Assembly: GCA_023974075.1 (NCBI GenBank)
Contig: CM043793.1
Coordinates: 9,046,788-9,110,787 of the forward strand
Reading direction: 5' to 3'
DNA from: Chaenocephalus aceratus
Taxonomy: Eukaryota; Chordata; Actinopteri; Perciformes; Channichthyidae
DNA: 64,000 nucleotides
The notes under the pieces were generated by a model. That model was not told where the DNA came from. It ran no database searches and saw only the letters and a list, made by a program, of their open reading frames with translations. The translations under genes were made by a program, and so were the position numbers. How positions within the stretch are numbered: the stretch's first letter is position 1; every line of letters starts with the position of its first letter. Positions 1 to 11,938 of this stretch are shown here, piece after piece.

Positions 1-1141
1 CGTTTTTCAAGGAGCACAAGTTGGGATTGGATCGTATTAACATGCTTGTAACGGATGGGGCCCCTGCGATGTCGGGCCGAACACAGGGACTGTCTGCTAG
101 GCTGGCAGATGTGGCTCCACAGCTGAGATCGCCTCATCCACCAAAGCCTCCTGTGCGCAGAACTGAGTGGTGAGTTAAAAAACACAATGGACTCTGTCAT
201 GGCGATTATTAACTTTATTCGTTGTAACTCCAGTTTACAGCACCGCCTTTTCCGCCAGATGTTGTCAGACATGTCAGCTCAATACTGTATAATGATTTGC
301 TCCTGCACAGTGCCATTAGATGGCTAAGCAAAGGAAACGTCTTGAAACGATTTTGTGAACTTAAGGAGGAGATCATGGCGTTTCTCCGCAATTCAAAACA
401 TAAAAAAGCCAACGCCTTTCTGTGTCTGATAGAGAATGATGAGTTTTACGCTGCTGTTTGCTTTTTGAGCAACATTTTCCAACATCTGAACCAACTCAAT
501 TTGGAGCTGCAGGGCAGAGATAAAATGGTTACGCAACTTGTGGAGAGACTCCATGCGTTTAAAAAAAAGCTCACACTTTTTTTGCGGATTTATGTCCAGG
601 CAAAATGCTCCATTTTCCAACACTGCAGGTTTACAAATCACCGAGGTGATGACTGGATTTATGGACGCATTGAAAACCAACTTTGCCACGAGGTTTGAAC
701 ATTTCAGTCTCCCGACTGAAGTGATGAGATTTGTGAAGGACCCTTTCTCTGTGAATGTAGAGGGGGAGTTTGCACTGAAAGCAAAGGAGCTGATTGTGAC
801 ATTAAATGAGGTGTCTTTACAACTTGAACTCATTAACATTCAGTCATCAGATGACCTGCGACAGTCATTTCAGCTAGCAGGTTCTGAAAAGTTCTGGACT
901 CATGAAGTCAGCCACGAGCAATTCCCTCATTCAAGGGGTCTTGCACTTTTTGTCCTCACAATGTTCGGCTCGACTTACACGTGCGAATCGGCATTCTCAC
1001 TACATGAATGCCATACAAACTAATAATCGCGCATCCCTCTCCGACCAGCATCTGTATCACTGTATGCGTATTGCCATGACAACGTATACTCCCGACTTCC
1101 CTGCTCTTGCTAAATCGAAAAAATGCCATTTCTCTCATTAG
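1..1141 (+). pseudogene. hAT transposase remnant (GTF2IRD2/ZBED/FAM200-like), C-terminal part
   Basis: A hAT-superfamily transposase C-terminal half, spread over at least four frames. Segment 1-170 contains LVTDGAPAMSG, which matches the region of the second catalytic Asp. Segment 170-285 contains the stretch ending RQMLSDMSAQY. Segment 285-590 contains HSAIRWLSKGNVLKRF, typical of this group. Segment 590-1141 carries the dimerisation region (FGSTYTCESAFS) and ends with ASLSDQHLYHCMRIA at a stop near 1139. Frame changes fall near 170, 285, 590 and 1010, so the gene is dead. The active enzyme would cut and paste its own DNA; proteins of this group have also been domesticated in vertebrates, but nothing here suggests that. 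Family call is from motifs only. Confidence 0.8.
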
Positions 1142-1721
1142 ATGGCACATATCTGCCAAGTTGGTTGCATACAGTTATCACTATGTTAATCAAAAAAGGT
1201 TTGAGTTTTAAAAGGCTGTGTGTTGTGGTTTGGTAATTAATACAAGTCTTTTGACAATTGTATTTGCTTTTAATTAAGCAATTGATGTGGTATGGCTCAC
1301 TTGTATTTATTGTTATTATACCATAATATGCACTGTTGTTTGTGTATGGCCCTAAATTGTTATTTTGTGTGAATTATTAGATCATTTAATCTAAATCTAA
1401 TGATGTTGATGGTTATATTAGCTTCACATGTACTGAGTTCTGAACTTTCCATTTATAAAGGCCTTGGGGCTATGTTTGATTTAATTAAACAAAAATATAT
1501 GCACTCCACTATGCTGTTGTAGTCATTTAATTTAAAACCTTTATTTATGCAGGTGAATCCTATTGAGATCATTGATCTCTTTTTCAAGGGTGACCTGTTG
1601 TATTACTGTATCTGAAGCTCTTAATATGATTGCTAATATTTCAAGTCATTTTTTTCCCGGCCCCTTGCTTTGGATCATTTTCATCAACCGGCTCCCATTC
1701 CAAACTACTTGAATAGCCCTG
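1..1721 (+). mobile_element. hAT DNA transposon, left part cut off by window
   Basis: The first 1.1 kb encodes a decayed hAT transposase. About 580 bp of non-coding sequence follows and ends near 1721 in a terminus (reverse complement starts CAGGGCTATTCAAGTAG) that resembles hAT ends of the CAGGG(C/G)TA(T/C)TCAA type. The hAT at 24539-26226 has a similar right end. The left end and target duplication lie outside the window. 1142-1700 is AT-rich and I see no other feature in it. Confidence 0.7.
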
Positions 1722-1827
1722 CGTTAAGGGTTAGGGTTAGGCATGTGTTGGTTATGGTTAAGGTTAGGATAAGTCTCCAGGAAATGCATTTAAGTCAATG
1801 TAATGTCCCCTGAAGTGATGTATACAT

Positions 1828-1933
<106 letters not shown>

Positions 1934-2084
1934 GTTTTAAAAGGGGAGTGATTTGTAAAATATCTATAAAGAAATAGAAAATCTGTTGACAGTTCTGTTT
2001 CATATGGGTGTTGAGAGATGTATCCATAGATCTCTTAATGTTGCTCTCAAGTGCACCAGATTGATGCTTTTAACTTCAATATTA

Positions 2085-2190
2085 AAAAAAAAATCTTCCC
2101 GGGGGAGCATGCCCCCGGACCCCCCCTAGAGGAGGTGAGGACCCTCCGAGAGGAGGTGAGGTCCACTCCCCACTTGTAAAAATAGCACTT
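2085..2190. repeat. GC-rich palindromic dispersed-repeat fragment
   Basis: After a short A-run there is a palindrome at 2098-2118 (arms CCGGGGG and CCCCCGG around AGCATG), then C-rich and GGAGGTGAGG-type repeats. This resembles a GC-rich motif found in many teleost interspersed repeats; family not assigned. 2190-2960 has no gene or repeat that I can name. Confidence 0.4.
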
Positions 2191-2961
2191 TACCCCTGCC
2201 TCTATGCCGTGAGCTGATTATCGAGCCTTCATTGTAACAGTCGCGGGTGCACTGTGTGTGTGTGTGGGGAGTGTTGCAGTAGAACATTCAACTGTAGCTC
2301 TGGTGCATTAATGGGAAACCCTAAATGTTTGAGCACCCTCTATGAAACGTCAAGCTACCCCACAGCACCCCCTAGAGAAAATCTCTGGCACCGCCACTGG
2401 TTGTATATGCTATTCAAGTTGGAATTATTATTCCACAACACTGTTGAATATTGATGATTGAAGAACACTTGAAATTACTTCAGGGTAAAAACAGTGCATA
2501 ATGGGTTGTTGCCCTCTAAAAATTAAAAGTGCCACAAAATGTAAAAGGAGTTATGGATATCATGGCAAGGTTTTTGCAACAAAATGCAAATAACTTAGAT
2601 TGATTTATACAGTATATTGATACGAAAAACACATCTTAAAAAATGTGAGCTGACAAACATTGTGTGGTCTTTCTTACTGTTTTCCCTTTGGCTTTTCTGA
2701 ATTTACAAAACTTGAATTCTAGTGGCTATAATTCATGGATTTGTGAATTCAGAGACATGTCTGTTGTGGCTTCATGAACAACGTCAACACGTGTTTCGCT
2801 GTGCCAGATTGTCTGTACATCTTCAGTGTGTGTCAGCGATCAGCATAAACTAAGGATGTCCGAGCCACCGACCACCTAATCCCTGCTTGATTACCTGCCT
2901 CAAGTAGCCCACTCTTCACAGGGACAGAGTGCAGAGCATTTACAGTGTTGGTGTTGGTGTT

Positions 2962-3137
<176 letters not shown>

Positions 3138-3179
3138 TGTATTTATATGTCCTCAATCTTACAACCACTTTCTTTTGAA

Positions 3180-4580
3180 AAGGGCCAGTGGAGCTGAGGG
3201 CAGCATCAGTGGATCATTGAAAATAAAATAAATCCATTTTTTTATGTTGGTTGCCAAGGTAGGCCATATTTTTCTCGTAAGCCAATAGACAGGGCTTTTT
3301 TGAAGAAAATACAAATATTTACCTGAAAATGGACATTATATGTTCCCTGTAAACTCTTAAATAAAAAATATTGCTGAAAGCTACATATAAATGCATTTGA
3401 TAACGGCTAAGATTCAAACTTGATTAAATGCACTCAAATGAAAACCAAAAACACTAGACATCGATATTACTTTTTGAATTTAAGTCATGTTCTATGGAAA
3501 TTAAAGTAAAAAGATGAGAAAAGAATGAAAAACATGACACTACACTTCTAGGTATGTTGATGTGGATTGCTAAAACAATGCCAGGATTCCATTTTTGGTA
3601 GTTCAATAAAACCAGGATCAGATTACAAAACATCATCCTGGAAAATGGCCCAGTCGGACAGACATGGTCCCTGAGGTGAGCCATTACTTTGCATGACGGC
3701 TGTAAATGCAAGCAAACACTGTAAGCAACTGGAAATACATAATTGTCCTATAGATATATTGTTAAAAAAGGTAAGATCTTGCAAATGTAATCAATGTTGC
3801 TGCAAAGATTCTCAGGCAAGGTAGTCAACCCTTTTCCCGCGAGAATTTGGATTAAGTTTTCAGTGATTTTACTTCTATCCTCTATCAATGTTGGTGTTGT
3901 GTAAAGATGTGTTTCCTATGTGTAACCAATGTCCCCCTTGAGCTCTTTGTTGGTGACACCATCCTGCTTTAGCATAGAGAGCAGGGTATCACAGAGCTGA
4001 TGAAACATCACCAGGAGAGGAAACACTCCAACCGACAGGGTACAGGACGACCCCTGCATTTTATAGCCCTTATTTAAGCATGGAGCTTGACTAAGCACTT
4101 GACCTGCTCCATATTCATATACACTTCAACATATTCACACACCTTCCCAGGAACAGTCCTCGTATGTGGAAGCTCTAGCAGCTCCCCTAGATTGATGACA
4201 CAACTGTCCACGCTTTCAGAATAATCCTATTTTATTTGGTTAACCCTGTAAATTAATTTTGGCTTAACTGGTCATGTGATAACACAAACAATCATTTCCC
4301 AGTCCTGACCTGTTTTTGTCCCTAATCCACACTCCAGATCTTCAAAAAGCAACCAAAAGCAATACATATGGTTGACATAATAGATATAAATACCACACTG
4401 AGGTGCTTTAAATGTTGTAAAAAGGGAAAATACAACTTTCATAATCTTAAATAATATTACATAACTGTTTATTGTTTATTTTGCCAAGGTAAGACATGTT
4501 CCATACACAAGAGGAATACTTTTACATTTGAATTAACACGTTTATTTTGCTCACTAGATTTTAACATCTGTACCACTTTC
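3180..4580. other. No recognised feature
   Basis: AT-rich non-coding sequence. A TATAAAA-like string on the minus strand near 4062 precedes a 60-codon ORF (4098-3916), but I see no family, splice signals or repeat to support a gene. Confidence 0.5.
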
Positions 4581-4589
4581 ATATCTGTA

Positions 4590-5400
4590 CGATAAAGCTA
4601 CAACCAACAGCTGGTTAGCTTAGCACATAGGGTGGAAATAAATGTAAACAGCTAGCCTGGCACCGTTCAAATGTATTCCTAACTGGACGTCTAAAGCTTA
4701 CTAATTAACATACTTTATGTTATATTTGTTGTATTTAATATGTATTTGATGTTATATTTGTCAAATCCAGATGGACCGTGAATTGGGGTTCGTTCGGGAC
4801 CAATTTTCTTTACAAATATGCTAACATTTTACATGAAACATGTATTTTAGATTGTAAGGCATTTTTTTCCTTCATTAAAATATCCAAGATGGAGGCAGTT
4901 CAATTTATTAAAACAAGATAGATTTTTTTCTGATGTCACACATAATATAACATGTGTAGCCTATATGCCAACCCGCCCATCACTTTACTTCATTGATATC
5001 TCATGTCATAGACAAATCATATAGCTGGTTAGCTTAGCTTTGCACAAATACTGGAAATAAGTGTAAACAGCTAGCCAGGCTCCGTCCAAAAGTGTTCTTA
5101 ACTGGACCTCTATAGCTTACTAATTAACAAATGATACGTCTTATTTGTTGCAATTTATATGTATATATGATGTAATATTTGGCAAATCAAAACATCACAT
5201 GAATCTGGATTATGTGCTGACAATTATTTTTGCCAAATATGGTAACAACATTTGTACAGACACATCTCTTGTTGTCTTTGGCTACCTCGACATTTACCTT
5301 TTTTTACAATTGTTCTCTTCTGAAATATTATCCAGGATGGAGGCAGTTGATTTTATAAACCTAGATTTCCATTTCTTTATAATGTTAATTGTAGCCTATC
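4590..5400. repeat. Two diverged tandem copies of a dispersed teleost repeat
   Basis: Copy 1 (about 4605-4910) and copy 2 (about 5020-5360) share, in order: AGCTGGTTAGCTTAGC, GTAAACAGCTAGCC(A/T)GG, TAACTGGAC, AGCTTACTAATTAACA and ATGGAGGCAGTT. They lie about 430 bp apart in direct orientation. The AGCTAGCC...CACTAATTAACA string is familiar from many teleost genomes as a dispersed repeat; I do not know its class. The short ORF in copy 2 is not supported as a gene. Confidence 0.6.
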
Positions 5401-5460
5401 TGTCAAACCGCCCATCAGAGCTCAGCAGTAATGGAAAAGGCAAAAGACAGGGGGTGAAAT

Positions 5461-6230
5461 GGTTGAGGGAATAATCCATCATTCACTTAAGGTGGTTGCC
5501 AGGTCTGTTATTAAAGGGACGAGTGGACTGGCAGGTTGCAGACGAGCTGTCTGTCATTTACTGCCTGAGCTAACAGTGGTCAGAACATATTACGAGACAC
5601 AAAACAGGAAAGCAACGGCAGAAAGCAAAAAGAAAAACACAAAATAAATACAAATGAAGGAAAAATATATAATCTATATTTGGCTTTACCTTTGACACCA
5701 CCAGGGTTGTCATAAAAGAGGCCACTCATTAGACATCCATTGATTGCATGCGTACATATAAATAGAAACCCCTTCCTTCAGTAACCAGCAACTAATTGTG
5801 GTGGGAAAGAGATATCACAGTATGAAGCCGGACCCTCTTGGGGAGCAGCCGGTGTCATTTATAATTAAGTGGCAATGACTTGAAATGAAAATAAATAAGT
5901 TATATACAGTTGTACATCGACATACGCAGCATGGCCAGGCAAGATGACATTTACTAGGCTGTCTACAGTAATGAATACTCTATTAAGGGGGGGGTGGAGG
6001 GGACTGGAGAGGGAGCGGAGGAGAGTATTTGGTGTGTGAAGGAGGCTCAGGAGATATTGAACTGAGAACACAATTATTTTGGTCTCAGTGCAAACAGACA
6101 GGGTTTTTTTTTTTACGGCTGCATTTCTTTCAGCATCAACATGGTTTTTACACCTGCATTTATTCCTATTTCTCTATCTATAGGGGGTCAAACCCATTAC
6201 AAAAATATTCACAAATTCTGCAGCCCGATA
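5461..6230. other. No recognised feature
   Basis: Mixed-composition sequence with short ORFs only. There is a G-run near 5988-5996 and a T-run near 6104-6113. No family or repeat recognised. Confidence 0.5.
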
Positions 6231-6231
6231 T

Positions 6232-6625
6232 TTTTTATTTTTTTATTTAACCTTTATTTAACCAGATAAAAGCATCGAGATAGAATCTCATTTGCAATGC
6301 TGACCTGGCCAAGAAGGCAGCAACGTTACACACAACACAAACATATAAAATACAGAGAACATAACTAAGAAAACAAAAGACGAAAAAGCAGTCACTACAT
6401 TGTGCACATTAGGACAGTAAGAAAGGTGCACTACTTATTACTGCAAGAGCAGCTGGTGGTAAGGACTTCAGACAACTTCAATCTAAAACATGCTATTGAG
6501 ACAAGTGCCGTCAGTTTGAGGCGTGATTGAAGGACATTCCAAGACCAAGTAGCATAATAAAAAAGACTCCTTTTCCCAGCCTCAGTCCTCAGTTTCATAG
6601 CCTCCAAAGACAACTGTTTTGGTTT
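6232..6625 (-). mobile_element. 3' end of a non-LTR retrotransposon (LINE)
   Basis: On the minus strand, 6613-6431 encodes a run (LFYYATWSWNVLQSRLKL within it) resembling the C-terminus of LINE reverse transcriptases of the CR1/Rex1/L2 type. About 200 bp of 3' UTR follows and ends with CTGGTTAAATAAAGG and A/T-rich tail near 6235. This TTTATTTAACC-type tail is widespread in teleost genomes. The copy is strongly 5'-truncated and is a dead fragment. Clade is not certain. Confidence 0.6.
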
Positions 6626-7494
6626 TACATGGCCTTTATTGTAGTCTGACTGCTCCTATTAACACTGTTTTGAGCAGCAGCAGACATATTTTTTCAGCAA
6701 ACAAACTCTGATGAGACTACTTGGCCACCACTAAGCCTAAGACAGACAAAGACTTAAAACAGCTGGTAAGAGAAGAATGTCAGGCAACTAAAGAGCCAGA
6801 TATATTTTATTAAGAGTGGGTGGAGAGCAAAACTTAACTCTAAATAATTGTTAGTGTCCTTAAGAATGTATTTTTTGCTAAGATGTTGTTAAGGGACTGG
6901 TAACTTTTGGAAAATATGGCATTTTCTATTTTAGGCAGAACACAATCATTTGTTTATACAATATCTAGTTTAAAAAGAATCTAAGGTGGTTTAGGTCTGC
7001 AATAAGCAGCAGATGGAGTACAGGTCAGACAGCACAGCAGTTTAGGCTGTGCAAAGACAGAACAGCCTCATTACACCAACACCATGATCTAATCATTTTC
7101 AGGGATTCATCTGTGATGTTAGGCTGCAGTGGACCATCACAGCATGATAACTACTACTTATGAGCAATGCGTCAGGGATGAATACAACATGTATTTACAC
7201 CAGTCTTACAGTAGCTAAAAGAAAAAACGTACCATAAAATATTGCTAAGCTCAACCAAAGCATTTATTAAGGACCTTTTGTGTTTCTAATTCACATTTCC
7301 TTTGTTTTTTTCAATGCAGCTTGAGGTTCAAACTATTTTCTGATTAATAGCTCACCTCACAAACATCATGACTCAAAAGTCAAAATCAGTTGTTATCCCT
7401 ACAGTATGTTCATAACTTAAACCAGAGGCAAAAGGAGTATTCAATTAAATAAGTTGTTAGCATTGCTGTGAAATTATTATTTCTACCTCAGCCC
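6626..7494. other. No recognised feature
   Basis: AT-rich sequence without long ORFs, clear repeats or recognisable exons. Confidence 0.5.
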
Positions 7495-7927
7495 CCATGT
7501 TTGCCAACCTTGAGACCTCAGAAATCGGTGCGCTAGTGAATCGCCGGAGCTGTATTAGCTTAACATGCTTATTGTAGTTGTAAGTGCACTGTCTTGATGG
7601 AGCATATGTGTGGGCTGGACCTGTGTTATACAGTACAGGTAAGGAGTGAGCAGGGGGGAGTTTTGTTGATTCTTGTTCTGTTTTCTGTGACTTATCTTCC
7701 TCACCCTCTCAGACTTTCAGTTGCGCAAGCTACTAAAGAGACGCGCTACCATGGAAACCAAACAATGGTGTAGCTGTATTAAAGTCCGAGTGGAAACAGT
7801 CGTGAGTAAATCCAATTTTGTCAGAAATCGGGAGAAATGCGGGAGAAATATGACCCCGGGAGGAAACCGGGAGAGGGCAATGAAATCAGGAGTCTCCCGC
7901 GAAAATCGGGAGGGTTGGCAAGTATGG
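7495..7927. mobile_element. Non-autonomous DNA transposon (MITE), TTGCCAACC termini
   Basis: Inverted termini CCATGTTTGCCAACCTT at the left and, as reverse complement of the right end, CCATACTTGCCAACCCT bound a 433-bp segment. The right half is rich in CGGGAG repeats. No coding capacity. I could not see a clear target duplication, so the superfamily is open; the TGCCAACC...CGGGAG combination is a common teleost dispersed repeat. Confidence 0.55.
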
Positions 7928-8266
7928 ACTGTATGTGCTGCTATGCTGTAGGGCTGACAGAATCTATCCAGTCAAACCGTCTAAGGACTCTATCATTCAT
8001 TGCCTTTTTGGGTCTTGTTTACTGTTCTTCATTGCTAACATTGCCATTTAGGTCCCCAACACATTATATCATATATTTTGTATTTAAAAGGTCTAATGCT
8101 TATTTTTTAAAAGCTTGGTTTTAAATGTTTATCCCCCTCTACCGTAAAACAACAATGTTATTTAGAAAATATGGTGAATATATCTATCAAATATATGTTT
8201 CTGTTGTCACCAAGTGCTAGCTTGATTATCATCACACATGTAGCAATAGCCAAGTTTAGCATAAAA

Positions 8267-8322
8267 TGTCCACCCTGTTACCGTCCACCCTGTAAATATT
8301 TTTCACAGTAACAGGGTGGACA
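8267..8322. repeat. Perfect 15-bp inverted repeat (hairpin)
   Basis: TGTCCACCCTGTTAC at 8267-8281 is exactly inverted at 8308-8322 with a 26-bp loop; a further partial copy (GTCCACCCTGTAA) lies in the loop. It sits just left of the TTAA junction at 8338 and may be part of an unidentified transposon end. 7928-8266 shows nothing else. Confidence 0.7.
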
Positions 8323-8341
8323 CAGTAACTGGGGATGTTAA

Positions 8342-9128
8342 AGGTGACATGTCATGCTTTTCCGGTTATTACCCGTCCCCTTGTGTGTTATGAAGGTTTT
8401 TATGCATGTAAACGGTCTGCAGAGTCAAAACCCTCAAAGTACACCATGGAGGGAGTAAAACTCTAAAACAGAAAATACCTCCCCAAAACGCCTTGTTGGA
8501 GATACAGTACGTCACTGTCCATTTGATGTCATGTCGTCCCCAGAACGAAATGGACCAATCCGTGGAGCCGTTACGTTACGTCCGCGGAGCCGTTACGTTA
8601 AGCCCCCGCTGATTGGTCCAAATTGACCAATCCACGGACTTCCTCACACACTCAGTGCAGGCAGCTCTGCTGATTTCTCCTCCCTGGCTGCAGGCTGATA
8701 ACAGACAGTTGGGATCGCGGCGAAATTCTCTCTGCAGATCCATTCTCACAGCGTTTATCAACCTTTTTCTTACTCAATATCAAGCCACACTTATTGTTTT
8801 TACTTCAGCTGTGACTTTGTGTGTGCTCAGGGTGAGTTTGGCTGTGTTTCGCTGTGTATCGCTAAACAAGGAACTCACACCTCCACAGAGCATAGCGCGA
8901 TTCACAACGTCCCGACTGGTCCCGACCAATCGGAGCACACTGGGCTCACAGGGAGGGGGGGGCAAGAGCTGCAACGAGCCGTTTAGTGGAGAGAGTGAAT
9001 ACACATACTTTACAGAGATGCTGTATGCGAAACCAATGTGAGTTTGGAAAATTGCACAGTATAAACATATTCTAGTAGACCACAACAATGGAATTATGAT
9101 CAGTGGAAATGGCCATGACATGTGACCT
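8342..9128. mobile_element. TTAA-flanked MITE (piggyBac-like), 787 bp
   Basis: The element starts AGGTGACATGTCATG; the reverse complement of its end is AGGTCACATGTCATG. It is flanked on both sides by TTAA (8338-8341 and 9129-9132), as expected for piggyBac-type insertion. Internal sequence (GGTCTGCAGAG near 8414, an ACGTCACTG near 8510) is related to the MITE family at 45464 and 19044. The ORFs at 8613-9041 and on the opposite strand are unsupported. Confidence 0.75.
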
Positions 9129-9248
9129 TTAAGGCGAGACACCCCAGGTGAATACGGTAATCTTTTAACTTAAAGGTGTCAGCTAGACATTTCTCCAGTT
9201 AATTACTTACGATAAGGCAATTGTTTTTTGTATTACAAGTTTTCTGAA

Positions 9249-11913
9249 CTGGAGTTTACCCCAGTGGACGAGAGGGTCGCCTCCCTACGCCTGCGGGTTA
9301 TGGGGGGGAAAACTCTGACTGTTGTGTGTGCTTATGCACCCAACAGCAGTTCAGAGTATACGGCCTTCTTGGAGACCCTGGAAAGAGTCCTGTATGGGGC
9401 TCCTGAAGGGGACTCTTTAATCTTGCTGGGAGACTTCAACGCACATGTGGGCAATGATGGAGACACTTGGAGGGGCGTGATTGGGAGGAACGGCCCCCCT
9501 GATCTGAACCGGAGTGGTGGTTTGTTACTGGACTTCTGTGCTAGTCATGGATTGGCCATAACAAACACCATGTTCGAGCATAAGGATGCTCATAAGTGTA
9601 CGTGGTACACAGAAGGCAGAAGGTCCATGATCGATTTCGTTATCGTATCATCGGACCTGAGGCCGTATGTTTTTGACACTCGGGTAAAGAGAGGGGCGGA
9701 GTTGTCAACTGATCACCATCTGGTGGTGAGTTGGGTCGAGTGGCGGGGGAAGCCTCTGGATAGACCTGGTAAGCCCAAACGTGTAGTTCGGGTGAACTGG
9801 GAACGTCTGGAGGAGGCCCAAGTTCAGGAGGCCTTCAACTCACACCTCCGGCGGAGCTTTTTGGGCATTCCTGTGGAGGTTGGGGACATTGAACCAGAGT
9901 GGTCGGTGTTCAAAGCCTCTATTGCCGAAGCCGCGGCGGGGAGCTGTGGTCTCAAGGTCCTAGGTGCCTCAAGGGGCGGTAACCCTCAAACCTCCTGGTG
10001 GACACCGGTGGTCAGGGAAGCCGTCCGACTGAAGAAGGAGGCCTTCAGGGATTTCTTATCCCAGGGGACTCCCGAGGCAGTTGCAAGGAACCGACAGGCC
10101 CGAAGGGCAGCAGCCTCATCCGTGGCCGAGGCAAAGCAGCGGGTGTGGGAGAAGTTCGGAGAAGACATGGAGAAGGACTTTCGGGTGGCACCAAAGTTGT
10201 TCTGGAAAACTGTCCGACACCTCAAGAGGGGGAAGCAGGGAACCATCCAAGCTGTGTACAGTAAGGATGGGACGTTGTTGACCTCAACTGATGGAGTGTT
10301 GGGGCGTTGGAAGGAACACTTTGAGGAACTCCTGAACCCGACAACTCCGCCCTCTATGTTAGAGGCAGAGCTGGAGTATGACGGGGGATCAACACCAATC
10401 TCCCGGGGGGAGGTCACTGAGGTCGTCAAACAACTCCACAGTGGCAAAGCCCCGGGGGTGGATGAGATCCGCCCGGAAATGCTGAAGGCTCTGGGTGTTG
10501 AGGGACTGTCATGGTTGACACGTCTCATCAACGTTGTGTGGAAGTCGGAAACAGTACCGAAGGAGTGGCAGACCGGGGTCATGGTTCCCCTTTTTAAAAA
10601 GGGGGATCAGAGGGTGTGTGCCAATTACAAAGGCATCACACTACTCAGCCTCCCCGGGAAAGTTTACTCCAAGGTACTCGAAAGGAGGGTCAGGCCGATT
10701 GTCGAACCTCAGATTGAGGAGGAACAATGCGGATTCCGTCCTGGTCGTGGAACGACGGATCAGCTTTTTACTCTCGCAAGGATCCTGGAGGGGGCCTGGG
10801 AGTACGCTTATCCGGTCTACATGTGTTTTATAGACTTGGAGAAGGCGTATGACCGGGTTCCCAGGGAGTTACTGTGGGAGGTGCTGCGGGAGTATGGGGT
10901 GAGGGGGTCTCTGCTCAGGGCCCTCCAATCTCTGTACTCCCAAAGCGAGAGCTGTGTCCGGGTCTTCGGCAGTAAGTCGGACCCATTTCCGGTGAGGGTT
11001 GGCCTCCGCCAGGGCTGCGCTTTGTCACCAATCCTGTTTGTAATATACATGGATCGGATTTTGAGGCGTAGTCGTGGGGGAGGGGGTCTGCAGTTCGGTG
11101 GACTAAGGATTGCACCACTGCTTTTTGCAGATGATGTGGTTCTAATGGCTTCATCGGTCTGCGACCTTCAGCACTCACTGGATCGGTTCGCAACCGAGTG
11201 TGAAGCGGCTGGGATGAGGATCAGCACCTCCAAATCTGAGGCCATGGTTCTCAGCAGGAAACCGATGGACTGTCCACTCCAAGTAGGGAATGAGTCCTTA
11301 CCCCAAGTGAAGGAGTTCAAGTATCTCGGGGTCTTGTTCTCGAGTGAGGGAACAATGGAGCGTGAGATGGGCCGGAGCAGCGGGAGCGGTACTGCAGTCG
11401 CTTTACCGCACCGTTGTGACGAAAAGGGAGCTGAGCCAGAAGGCAAAGCTCTCTGTCTACCGGGCCATTTTCGTTCCTACCCTCACCTATGGTCATGAAG
11501 GATGGGTCATGACCTAAAGAACGAGATCGCGGATACAAGCGGCCGAGATGGGTTTCCTCCGCCGGGTGGCTGGTGTCTCCCTTAGAGATAAGGTGAGAAG
11601 TTCGGTCATCAGGGAGGGACTCGGAGTTGAGCCGCTCCTCCTTCGCGTCGAAAGAAGCCAGTTGAGGTGGTTCGGGCACCTAGTTAGGATGCCACCTGGG
11701 CGCCTCCCTAGGGAGGTGTTCCAGGCACGTCCAGCTGGGAAGAGACCAAGGGGTAGACCTAGGACCAGGTGGAGGGATTATATCTCTTCGCTGGCCTGGG
11801 AGCGCCTTGGGATCCCCCAGTCAGAGCTGGTTGATGTCGCCAGGGAAAAGAAAGTTTGGGGCTCTCTGCTGGAACTGCTGGAACTGCTACCCCCGCGACC
11901 CGACCACGGATAA
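9249..11913 (+). pseudogene. Rex3-like ORF: endonuclease plus reverse transcriptase, broken
   Basis: Encodes an apurinic-type endonuclease followed by reverse transcriptase, the enzymes for target-primed retrotransposition. Endonuclease motifs: [10 protein letters not shown] and [10 protein letters not shown]. Reverse transcriptase motifs: [59 protein letters not shown], and the catalytic FADDVVLMA near 11120-11145. The N-terminal part of the endonuclease is absent. A frameshift lies near 11370-11395, after [14 protein letters not shown]. The C-terminal part continues in the next frame with a TAA stop at 11515-11517, then runs to the stop at 11911-11913 (RGRPRTRWRDYI near the end). The apparent ATG at 9228 is in flanking DNA. 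The copy cannot make a full protein. Confidence 0.9.
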
Positions 11914-11938
11914 GCGGGAGAAGATGGATGGATGGATG
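9249..11938 (+). mobile_element. Rex3/RTE-like LINE, 5'-truncated, 12-bp TSD
   Basis: A 2690-bp non-LTR retrotransposon copy. It is flanked by a perfect 12-bp target-site duplication, AAGTTTTCTGAA, at 9237-9248 and 11939-11950. It ends in a tandem GATG tail (11923-11938), a hallmark of fish Rex3 elements, only about 10 bp after the ORF stop. The 5' end is missing: the ORF opens inside the endonuclease domain, as expected from target-primed reverse transcription that stopped early. The perfect TSD suggests a fairly recent insertion. Confidence 0.9.

Noticed and set aside
1720..1746. TTAGGG-like units suggesting an interstitial telomere
   Set aside because: Only about two intact units and some variants; too short and it lies at the end of a hAT element.
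3916..4098. Minus-strand ORF behind a TATAAAA string
   Set aside because: No recognisable domain, splice signal or conservation evidence; 60 codons is within chance.
9986..10582. 198-codon antisense ORF inside the LINE
   Set aside because: It is the shadow of the GC-rich reverse transcriptase ORF.
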